Positions 44,508 through 54,010 of a stretch of 64,000 nt of DNA are shown piece by piece. The notes under the pieces were generated by a model. That model was not told the DNA's origin. It saw only the letters and a program-made list of their open reading frames with translations, and did no database searches. Origin of the DNA: Paralithodes platypus (lineage: Eukaryota; Arthropoda; Malacostraca; Decapoda; Lithodidae); contig CM064523.1 of NCBI GenBank assembly GCA_032716605.1, forward strand, positions 37,742,515-37,806,514, read 5' to 3'. Numbering within the stretch: the first letter of the stretch is position 1; each line of letters begins with the position of its first letter. The position numbers were made by a program, and so were the translations under genes.

Positions 44508-45104
44508 GTAGAGAACTACATAATTGGGATGGATATATTCGCAGCCTAGAACTTGAACTGTTTCTTTTTTGTCATGGCTATCATCATGAATACAAAGGAT
44601 TTAATGATTTTTCACTGAGTAATATCGTCTAATAATAACCTAATCAAGTTACGAAGACACTATCATATTGAAACCAAAACAAAAATGCTACTAAGAAATC
44701 GCCTTATACTGTATATATCCTTTTAACTCTAAATAAGGATATCTAAATGTCCAGCCAAATAGACATATACAACGGCCATTAAATAACGTATAGGACAACT
44801 TTAGGATAACAAAAATGGTTATTACTAGGACGGTTGCATGCAACATTAGTTGAGAGAAAGAGAGAGAGGTTACAATAATGATATGGTGTTTTCAATAAAC
44901 TTGCGGTTCAATTCGAGGAGATACCCAAATGAAACAAAATATAATAATTGTTTGGTGAACTAAGTTCATTACAGATTGTGCAAAATACTGTATAATGCTT
45001 GAAACTGCTCTAATGACAAATTATTTACAGCTTTTGTGTGACGTTTGTTCCAGTAATAACAGATGCTATGTTATGTGAAACATTGTTTACATATAATACT
45101 ATTT

Positions 45105-45169
<65 letters not shown>

Positions 45170-45318
45170 TGTAGCCATTTCACTACAATAGTGATTCCCG
45201 TCCCTCATAAAACAAAATGGTGCAGTAAAGGTGAAGTATTATTGCAAGATCGACGTCGGTAATCGTAAAAGCACAATATTCATGACATTAAGCCCAAATA
45301 CTCAACATAACACTATCT
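44508..45318. other. No gene; contains a (GA)n run
   Basis: A GA dinucleotide tract lies at 45104-45167. The rest is AT-rich with no recognisable frame. The 5' untranslated part of the LINE ending at 44507 may start here. Confidence 0.55.
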
Positions 45319-45475
45319 ATGTATCTATTGCCAGACGACTTGATCCCCGAAGCGGTGGCCAGGAATAAATCACCCCCATGCACCTCTGTCCCCAGTCAGT
45401 CAACGCCCCTCCTCCCATCCAGCACCGCTTTCACGCCTATACTACTTAACTCCATCCTTCCAACTCTCTCTCGGT

Positions 45476-46460
45476 CTACCTCTCCCTCTGTCCTTCCACC
45501 TCACTCTCGTACACTATCTTAGCCATTCTCTCGCTTCCCATACATTTCACATGGCTGAACCATATCAAGGTGTTCCTTTTCACACTTTCCAGCACATCTA
45601 CATCCATACCACACCACTCTTGTATTTCCTCATTCGTCTGTGTATCCCTCCATGTAACTCTGCATGCACTTCTCAAGTAACTCATGTCCACCCCTCTCAC
45701 TCTTGGATTGTGTCTCTCTAACAACGACCATACTTCATTCCCGTAGGTCAATGTCAGGATTACCACACTATCATGCAAGGACTTCTTTTCTTTCGTGTTG
45801 ACCATCCTACTTCTTGTTACTGCTTTCACCGTTCCTACAACCCTCTTCCTCTGTTGCATTTCTTCATCTTTACTCAACACACTGCCCAAATACTTAAATG
45901 AGCTGACATTCTCCATTATCTGGCCGTTCAACCTCATCTCACACTCTTTGACTGCATCCTTTTCAAAGACCATAACCTTACTCTTCCCTGCATTTACCTT
46001 CAGATTCCGTTTTTCACACACTGTTCCAAACATATTTAACAAACCCTGTAACTCCCACTCACTATCGCTCATCAGAACTGTATCGTCAGCAAACAGCAGT
46101 ACAGGCAACTTCCACTCATTTAATTTTCAAATCAGCGGTAAACCAATATCCACTGCTCTTCCTTTTATTTATTTCATGACTCCATCCATAAATATATATT
46201 GAACAACCATGGGGACATCACACCCTTGCTTTAACCCAACAATCAGATAAAAAAATTCGCTCTGTTCATTCTCCAACACGTACTGCCGCCTTTGCACCCT
46301 CATACATGCTCTTCACCGCTTTCAGCAACTTGCCAGCTACTCCATATATTATTCTCAATACTTTCCACATACCTTTTAAACGTAACAAGCGACAATACAT
46401 CTCTCTATTCTTCAAAATCAACAATAACTCTTTCTCTCTACCTCTCCCTCTCCCTTGCAC
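45476..46460 (-). pseudogene. RTE-like LINE reverse transcriptase fragment
   Basis: From 46460: GKLLKAVKSMYEGAKAAVRV (palm entry), then degraded motif B (46210-46250, QGC and PWLF in shifted frames), then a 210-residue open frame from 46108 with LLFADDTVLMSD (FADD box intact), GKSKVMVFE, a FKYLGSVLS thumb motif and the family C-terminus RVRGVDMSYLRSACRV. The endonuclease and fingers are absent; the 5' side runs into a CT-rich tract. It is a different family from the RTE-like LINE at 18410-25966, though related in motif order. Confidence 0.82.
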
Positions 46461-46935
46461 TCTCCAACCCCTTTTCTCTCAGTTTCCTTTCACTTCTCCC
46501 CTACTCTTTCTCCCTCTCCCTCTCCCCCCCCCCCCCCCTTTCACTCTGCCCTCACATCTGCAAAACCTTCCTCTCCCTTTCGCTTGTACTCTCTCTCTCT
46601 CTCTCTTCACCACTCCTCAATTATATCTCTTCTTTGCTTTCCTTCTCCCCCTCTCTCATTCTGCCCGTATCTCCTCCCATTCTGTTCTCACATCTATAAA
46701 GTCTCCCTCTCCTTCTCCTTTGTACTCTCCTCTCTCTCTTACTTCTCCTTTACCTCACCCCCATTCTTTCTCCAGTTTCCTTTCCCTCTTTCTCGTTCTA
46801 CGGGCCTCACCTCTCAGTTCCTCTTTCATTCTGCCCTCACATCTAAAAAGCCTCCCCATCACCCCCCCCCCCCCTCTCTCTCTCCCTTGCTCTCTCTCTT
46901 CATATTTTCCTTTTCCGTTCCCTCTTTCTTTGTCT
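46430..46935. repeat. Polypyrimidine (CT-rich) tract
   Basis: About 500 bp of CTCTCC, TTCTCC and C-runs on the plus strand. The three overlapping open frames through it are Ser/Leu/Pro-rich artefacts. Confidence 0.85.
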
Positions 46936-46989
46936 CCCTCTGAGTTTGATATTGGAAGTAAAAAATAGTTATTCCAGTACCAATATAAA

Positions 46990-47855
46990 TCCCAAACAAT
47001 ATATTATACTATTTCCAATATTTCCAATTGAGGCAGAGAAAACCTTGTTGCCTTTAATGCTTCCAAAACCCAATTTCTCCATTTTACTACCCGTCCGGAA
47101 CTCCCAGAGGACTTTCCCTTATCCTTTAACAATACAAAAATCAATCCTTCATCTTCTCTCAATATTCTTGGTGTCTCTCTTTCTTCTGCTCTCACTTGGA
47201 AGGACCATATTACCAGTCTTGCTAAGGCAGCCTCCCAGCAGCTGGGTGTGCTCAACCGACTCAAGGGGTTCTTTATCCCTGAACAGCTTCTTGCTCTGTA
47301 CAGGGGTACAGGGCATCCTTGTATTGAGTAATGTTCACATGTGTGGGGAGGATCCTCTCACACCGCACTTCTAGATAAAATAGAAAGGAAGGCCTTTCGT
47401 ATCATTAACTCACATCTACTCACCAACCCTCTGCAATCTCGCTCTTTCCGCCGCAATGCTGCATCTCACTCGCTATTCTATCGCTACTATAATAATCAGT
47501 GTTCCTCAGAGCTCTCCCAGTGTATACCATCTCCTCTGCGTTAGGGCACGTGGTACCCGTCTTGCAACACAATCCCACCCCTACTCTGTGCAACTCTCCA
47601 AACCAAGAGTGAAACGTTACTCTTAGACTTTCTTCTATTCAACAGCTGAGCTCATGAACTCTCTCCCAAAATCGGTCTTTTCCTCTTCCTATGACTTAAA
47701 TTGCGTCAAACTCCAGCATGTCCAGGCATTTTGGCTCGAGCGTCCCTTGATTTTGGCCCTGTCACTCTGTCAACTATTGGGGAGGCGCTCGCTGCAGGCA
47801 GTTCTGCCTTTTGCCTCCCTCACTCACATAAAAAAAAAACTAAAATAAAACTAAA
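46990..47855 (+). pseudogene. CR1/Jockey-like LINE 3' part
   Basis: Reads the thumb and C-terminus of the same family as LINE copy B: AFNASKTQF, SSLNILGVSLSSALTWKDHI, GGSSHTALLDKIERKAFRII, and an A-rich tail (47829-47855). At least three stops or shifts occur (near 47330, 47545 and 47625). The 5' end is cut near 46990 by the polypyrimidine tract. No RT palm remains. Confidence 0.8.
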
Positions 47856-47864
47856 AACTATAGG

Positions 47865-48336
47865 CCTCTAGTATTTGGGACATACATTAGTTTCAATTTT
47901 ATGAAATGTCGTCCTTAGCCATTCAATCAATTCGCTAACTGGCATTACCCATACTAAGAATTCCGACCAAATATTGTTCATAATGAAATCAAGGTTAAAG
48001 TGAACACAAGCTATCTCCCATGTTCAGTTGAATATTTCCCTTGCTTTTGGCCAGAGTGACAATCGGTGTCATCAGACAGGAATGTTAGCTTCAATGAAAA
48101 ACTACCAGACATGTTTCATATTGTGGGGATGTTAGTTCGATATTATTTCCTTGTTATTGAGTTCCCATGATACATAATAGTCAGTTATTGGAGATTATTC
48201 TGAGCTTTTTACTATCTTGAATGGTACTAATTCGTGTAATTTCGGGATCATGCCCTTCGACTATTACTAAAGAAGTAGTGAGCTAAAAACCCACATTATC
48301 ACCCATATGATTGTCCTCGGATCAGAAAAGTGAACA
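47865..48336. other. No recognised feature
   Basis: I see no open frame, terminal repeats or RNA gene in this stretch. Confidence 0.5.
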
Positions 48337-48339
48337 TAG

Positions 48340-48412
48340 CTGTGTTGGTGGTGTAATGGTTTAGATGCTTATGTTCGGGGTGTGATGTCCCGAGTTCGAA
48401 TCCCAGGGGAAT
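48340..48412 (+). mobile_element. tRNA-derived SINE head (or tRNA pseudogene)
   Basis: The A-box-like TGGTGTAATGG (48350-48360) and B-box-like GTTCGAATC lie about 40 bp apart, the layout of an RNA polymerase III internal promoter. A CCCAGGGG-like end follows, but the T-stem and acceptor do not pair properly, so it is not a functional tRNA. AT-rich sequence follows to the GT run at 48634, which could be the SINE body and tail; its limit is not visible. Confidence 0.6.
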
Positions 48413-48633
48413 CATATGCTTTCATTAGTTGATTATAGTGCATTGGGGTTTGTAATGGAGGATTAATGTTAAGAATGGGGTGTTCCTTAATTCCTATTGT
48501 ATCAGGAAGGAATTATAGTATGATTGGTAATGAATGATTTTCTTGTTTATGCATCATATAAATTTGAGTGAAGAAGTTGGGAGAAACCTTTGGTCTGTAA
48601 TGGAGTATAACTTATACTCAAAGGGACAATTAC

Positions 48634-48700
48634 TATGTGTGTGTGTGTTTATGTTTGTGTGTGTGTGTGTGTTTATGTGTGTGTTTATGTGTGTTTGTTG
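48634..48700. repeat. (GT)n microsatellite
   Basis: GT dinucleotide run interrupted by TTTATG units. Confidence 0.85.
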
Positions 48701-48849
48701 GTGAGAAACCTGTGTTGTGAATAGAAGCAGCCATTATACCTTTATTAATCCGAGAGTCAGTGACAATAAACATAGACGAGCGAACAATGAAGCTTCCATG
48801 TGACCATCAATATTACCATATAGACAGTCACTGCAAGGTAATTAGTTAA

Positions 48850-49170
48850 CCCCTACTGTACCATAGGCTACAGTAATAAAAGTCCCCCCCCCTCCCCCCA
48901 GTCCTAAGCAATGAGGTCAAAATGGCAAAATATAATAACCTCCCACCTCAAAAGATGGAGGAATACTGGCTCTCCCAGCCTGTAGAGGCTTGGATATAAG
49001 CTGAGAAGTGTTGCCAACTCTAGAGCAGTGCTTAAACAGTCATGGTACCAGGCACTGCCTGCTAGTGGCAGTTACAAGGAAAGTATGTTACTGACGGCTC
49101 TCTGCCGTCGCTGGGACTGGGTGGTGATATATCTACTGACGGCTCTCTGCTGTCGCTGGTACTGAACGGG
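48850..49170 (-). mobile_element. piggyBac-like MITE V, copy 2
   Basis: 321 bp between TTAA at 48846-48849 and 49171-49174. Ends CCCCTACTGTACC and, inverted, CCCGTTCAGTACCAGCGAC. GTCGCTGG occurs at 49107 and 49152, 45 bp apart, inside a short direct duplication (TACTGACGGCTCTCTGC). The interior matches copy 1 (30141-30462) in reverse. Confidence 0.9.
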
Positions 49171-49208
49171 TTAACTACACTGTGTGTGTGTTCGATACAA
49201 TTGTACCA

Positions 49209-50725
49209 TTTACTTGAAGGCAGGGAATAGGGCTTTTGACAAACTTTCCTGACAGATTCTTGACCTTCGCCATACTTTAGTAATAGGGGTCTTTGAATTC
49301 ACAGATTCTGCATACTTTTGCCAAGAATTTCGCTTTGCCTTCCTGTAATACCGTCTCTTTTTTGCCAGGGCCCTTTGGTAAAAGCCATAGTTCACCTCCG
49401 ATGTATTATTTTTGTATCGCATTTAACATGTGCGAGTGATTCGTATGAGAACAGTACATTTGTCATCCCACCATGGAACCACAGACCTCCGCAGATTACC
49501 TGTTGTGTGCGGTATAGAACACTGAGCACAATTTTGAAACAGATCCACAAGAAAATTATATGCTGATACATGCATATCAAAGGAATCAAGGTCCGGTTCC
49601 GCAGAGAAAAACTCTGAGAACCTTCGCCAGTCAGCCTTGTCTATACACCACCTAGGGCAGGGGTCGGCAACCTGCGGCTCTTTCAGGACACTTGTGTGGC
49701 TCCAGAAGCTTCAGAAATAATAATTCTTCCTTAAAAATAAAGGCATCATATAACACATTCAAGGCAACATTAGATTTGTATATTCAACTTCGAAAGGATG
49801 TATAGGTATGAATCGTTATGATTTTAGAGATGTGACACATGTCTTTCCTAATCTTGTGAGTACCAGTATATGGAACAATATTAATATTTAATTTGTTTAG
49901 TTCAGAGGTAGGGTATATTCACTTATTTCTGAAGTACTGTAGATTTCGGTTGATGAGACCATTTGTTTTGTATTGCGGCTCCGGCAATACAATTTGTGTT
50001 ATGGAAACTTTAAAAAAATGGCTCTTCTAGCTTTAAGGGTTGCTGACCACTGACCTAGTTGGTGCTGTCCGAGGAAGAGCAAAGTTGGTTTCTATGATAA
50101 TAGGGAAGAGATCACTACCATGCAAAGACTGAGAAACTGACCAATTCAATGACAGAAGAAGTCCGAGGTGCAAACACTGAGGTCAATTGATGAATAACTG
50201 TTTGTGTGCAAAGTGTGATGGGTTGCAGTTCCATCGTTTAAGTAAAGATAGATTCGTTTTGCAAAATTATTTCCTCTATTTGTGATCCACTCACACAACT
50301 TAATGTGCTACCCCACAAGGGATTGTCGGCATTAAAGTGGCCTAACAAAAAAAGTGGAGGATTCTAGCATGTTATCGACTAGGGACTGTAAGCCTGTGGG
50401 AAGTGCTATAATGTCACCAGGTGGGAGGATATAGACAGCAGACTTATTCTAGTAATATTTTTAATGCACATGCTTGCAAATTAGAGTTTTGGAGATGAAT
50501 TGAAGATATGCTGAACCACTCTTCTTTACTATAATGGCAGTCCCATATTTGGCCCCTGCAGGCTATGGGGTATAAGAGACCCAAAAAATGCATAGTTTAG
50601 CCCTAGGTTGAAAGGGGACATCCCCAATTTTGGGTTTTCTTGTACACCGAGGATATCCCAGTCATATAGATTTTTCCAAAATTGTATACCTCCTCACAAT
50701 TTGCATGCAGACCTCTACAGTTCCA
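49209..50725 (-). pseudogene. LINE endonuclease and linker, interrupted by hAT MITE
   Basis: The minus strand starts at about 50725 with WNCRGLHANCEE, the start of an APE endonuclease, and runs through the domain to about 50100. After the hAT insertion (49658-50052) it continues with ADWRRFSEFFS, NLRRSVVPWWDDKC and the pre-RT basic segment RALAKKRRYYRKAKRNSWQK (about 49380). It ends near 49209 before any RT motif. Several frameshifts. An inverted second copy of the endonuclease part lies at 50772-51384. The layout fits I/Jockey/Nimbus-type elements. Confidence 0.78.
49658..50052. mobile_element. hAT-type MITE
   Basis: 395 bp beginning CAGGGGTCGGCAACC and ending in the inverse of CAGTGGTCAGCAACC. 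Flanking octamers ACCTAGGG (49650-49657) and ACCTAGTT (50053-50060) match at six of eight positions, as expected for the 8-bp hAT target duplication. Non-coding. It lies inside the LINE linker. Confidence 0.85.
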
Positions 50726-50771
50726 GACCTCTAGCATTTTGGCATTCACCATGCCAAAGATCCCTTAAATA

Positions 50772-51384
50772 TGGAACTGTAAGAGTCCGACATGCAAATT
50801 GTGAGGAGTTATCAATTTTGAAAAATCTATATGACTGTGCTATCCTCGGTTTACAAGAAACCAGAATTGGGGATGTCCCCTTTCAACCTAGGTCTAAACT
50901 ATGCATTTTTTTGGGTCTCTTATACCCCCATGCCTTAGGGCCAAATATGGACCTGCCATTATAGTAAAGAAGAGTGTTCAGCATTCCTGCAATTTCATCT
51001 CCAAACGAATTTGCAAGCATGTGCATTAAAGATATTACTAGATAATGTCGGCTCCTCTATATCTCCCACCTGGGGACATTATCTTTCCACATGATCTACA
51101 GTCCCTAGGCGACATGCTAGATCCTCCACTTTTTTGGTTAGGCACCTTTAATGCCGACAATCCATTGTGGGGTATCACATTAAGTTGTGTGAGTGGATCA
51201 CAAATAGATGAAATAATTTTGGCAAACAATCTATCTGTTACTAAACTATGGAACTGGCAACCCAATCACACTTTGCACACAAACAGTTATTCATCAAAGG
51301 ACCTCAGTGTTTGCACCTCGGACCTTCTTCTGTCATTGAATTGGTCCAGTTTATCAGTCTTTGGCATGGTAGTGATCTCTTCCC
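50772..51384 (+). pseudogene. LINE endonuclease, inverted second copy
   Basis: Plus-strand copy of 50103-50725, facing away from it across a 46-bp spacer. Motifs: AILGLQETRIGD (about 50850), WLGTFNADNPLWG (about 51150), then SDLF just before the gap (SDHF is usual). The two arms differ at many positions, so they are two related insertions and not a simple hairpin read. It is cut by the N-run. Confidence 0.78.
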
Positions 51385-51484
51385 NNNNNNNNNNNNNNNN
51401 NNNNNNNNNNNNNNNNNNNNNNNNNNNNNNNNNNNNNNNNNNNNNNNNNNNNNNNNNNNNNNNNNNNNNNNNNNNNNNNNNNNN
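51385..51484. other. Assembly gap (100 N)
   Basis: Exactly 100 N, a conventional placeholder length. The sequence on the right belongs to the duplicated segment. Confidence 0.99.
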
Positions 51485-53136
51485 AAAGTGACCCTAATAC
51501 GACGCCCCCACCCCTGGCGGTGCGGAGACATAGCAAAGTCTGGGTTGGCTCGACCAAAGCCGAGGAGAGGCTTGAGAGCAGGGCGCAAGTAAGACTGGGC
51601 AGGGCAAGGGCCCTCCCGCCGCCCTGATGGTGACTCCCATCCTGACGACTCTGGCGACAAAAGAAGGTTGTCGCTCACCCAACGTTTTGTGGGATTGGGT
51701 TGCTGGAGAAGAGGGGGGAACTTTTTGCCCACCGACTACAACTTTGTGTGGCACTGGGATTGGCCGGCCCAACCCTACGCTCCAAAACCAGAGGGCGCCC
51801 AGACCACAGAGACATAAACATCTTCCTTCAGTTTTTACTGCAAATATCGTGGCTCTAATTGTTGACCAGACCAACTGGTACAATTATTATTTCCTGGCTG
51901 GGAAGGAGCAGCTAAATTACTCTTCAAGGCTGTAATGGTCCACCATATAATGTCCCAGAGTTTTACACATTCTTGGGCATTGTCAAACCTTGATGGGGGG
52001 TCACAAAAGGGAAATCTCCATAAAAAAGTACGGGTCCTGGGATCCCCTTGTCCCGAACCCCTATTTTTTGTGGCGCAAATAAATGAGCAGAAATAGGTTC
52101 ACGGCCATAAATGGGGAACCTACATTTTGTCCCCTGACGAGAACGACACAAGGTTTACGTGCCTAAGAATGTGGTTGTGCCACTGTGTTTGCCGGACTGC
52201 TTCAGGGAGTCTCACCACCCTTGATTATTTCTTAAAAAAGAGTTGTACTACAAAGACGCGATTTTATAAAAGACGCTATGAAATGTGAAGTGTGTGTATA
52301 GAAAACCAAGTGTAACTATAATAAATATTATACAAAGTGGACCGAACACAAATATGTTTAAAGTGATAAGTGAACACTCAAATATCACGTAAAACAGTGA
52401 CGGACACCAATAAGTGTGTAAAAATAGCATATTTCTAAGTCACAAAAGTGCATAAAACAATGTGTTTCTGTGAAACCCATTATTATAACTATAAAACTAC
52501 GATAAAGTATAAAACCGAATAAACGGTGCAAGTGAAGAGAGAGGCAGACAATGAAAGGGAAAGTGGTCGTGGGGTGCGTGTCGGTCAGCTGGGTGTGTGT
52601 TACATATGTGCGTTCTGTTATTGTTCCGAGACCATGATGGCCGCCAGTCTCCATTGGCAACGGGGACTGTGCGCGGGTCTTGCCACTCTGTGAGCACTTA
52701 TAAAACTTATATCTAAGCACATTATCACACTATTACCTTCCACTTATAATGACATTATGTGATACATGTCGGTAGTATTAATTATGGAACTATGGAAGGC
52801 ACACCATGATTTTTTTGGGGGCCCCTCGGCGTGGTGTACATAACCGTCACCGGAAAACTGGAACGCATCGGACATCTGCCATGCTGCACGCTCAGCGCGG
52901 GGGTTTTAGACAGGTGCGGGAACTTTGAAGGCCGCCCGGCATCAGCTGATGTCTGTGGGTGCCGCCCCCCGCCCCCACCCCCTCCATACGACCCCCAAAT
53001 GGACCGAGGTGAGTGGGTTTTTTTTTGTTATTCTTAATTTCTCACCCATTTAAGCCATTTAAGAAAAATAAAAAAAAGGCCAAATTGGCCGGTCTCTCGA
53101 TGTACATTTATATATAATTAGCTGGGGTTCAGTGGG
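51485..53136 (+). mobile_element. piggyBac element 2, second copy, cut by gap
   Basis: Matches 15797-17309. It retains part of the transposase linker, VDQTNWYN (about 51863), the same missing T before it and the same core deletion, then the zinc end near 52230. TTAA at 53137-53140. The extra bases break the frame many more times than in copy 1. Confidence 0.9.
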
Positions 53137-53149
53137 TTAAACATGAAAA

Positions 53150-53545
53150 CACAACCCCTACACTTACACACATACACACACACACACACAGACAACAACA
53201 CCCACACACAAACGCACCCACCCACACAAATACATGCCAAACCACATTACCATACCTGTGTAAAACCAACGACACCCACACAGAAACTTTTACACATAAT
53301 GCAAACACATCCACACATATACTTACACACCATCACATGTCATGAAATACACATACACATATGCACAATACAAAAAAACAACAACACACACACATAAATA
53401 ATACTAAACATGCGCAGACACACGCGATACCACCCATATACCAACACAACGCAACTCATTACATTGGTCCATAATATCATCACCCACACAACAACAACAG
53501 AATCAGACTGGTAGGTTCAATACATTCTCTCTCTCTCTCTCTCGC
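53150..53545. repeat. CA-rich and (CT)n repeat, second copy
   Basis: Counterpart of 17325-17722 with a few repeat units lost. Confidence 0.85.
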
Positions 53546-53594
53546 TGTTATTTGTGTATGTGCGTGTACAGGAATATAAGTTATACTAGCATTG

Positions 53595-54010
53595 GTTTTC
53601 TCTTCCCAAGCTTTTTGGCAACTAGCCAAAAACCTCTCCAAAAATTTCACTTACTCGTCTTTCCCTCCTCTTTTCCACTTTGATGGTACAACCATCACCT
53701 CTTCCTCTGACAAAGCTGAGATCTTCACTCAAAATTCTACCTTGGATTATTCTGGTGTTACTCCCTCTCCACCATCCTCTCACTTACTCATTCCCAGTAT
53801 TGTAATCTCTTCTAAGGATATTAAAATGTACTTTCTGACCTCTCTGGGCGTAATACCAAGAATGTGTATGGAACGGATGGTGTTCTTCCTGTTGTACTCA
53901 AAAACTATTCTTCCATGCAGACTCTCTGCCTAGGGGAACTCTTTCATCTCTGTCTTTCCTTCTTGCTGGAAGTTGCTCTCATTCAACCTGTCCCAAAGAA
54001 GGGTGACTGC
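53595..54010 (+). pseudogene. LINE RT fragment, second copy
   Basis: Counterpart of 17772-18190. One T fewer near 53970 leaves the LEVALIQPVPKKGD segment in frame. Confidence 0.75.

Noticed and set aside
46292..46968. Three overlapping 135-220-residue frames
   Set aside because: They read a polypyrimidine tract in all three frames (Ser/Leu/Pro); not a gene.
48340..48412. Functional tRNA gene
   Set aside because: Promoter boxes fit, but T-stem and acceptor pairing fail; a SINE head or pseudogene is more likely.
50103..51384. Hairpin artefact from a single fold-back read
   Set aside because: The two arms differ at too many positions, and by small indels, to be one molecule read twice; kept as a finding with the caveat of the nearby gap.
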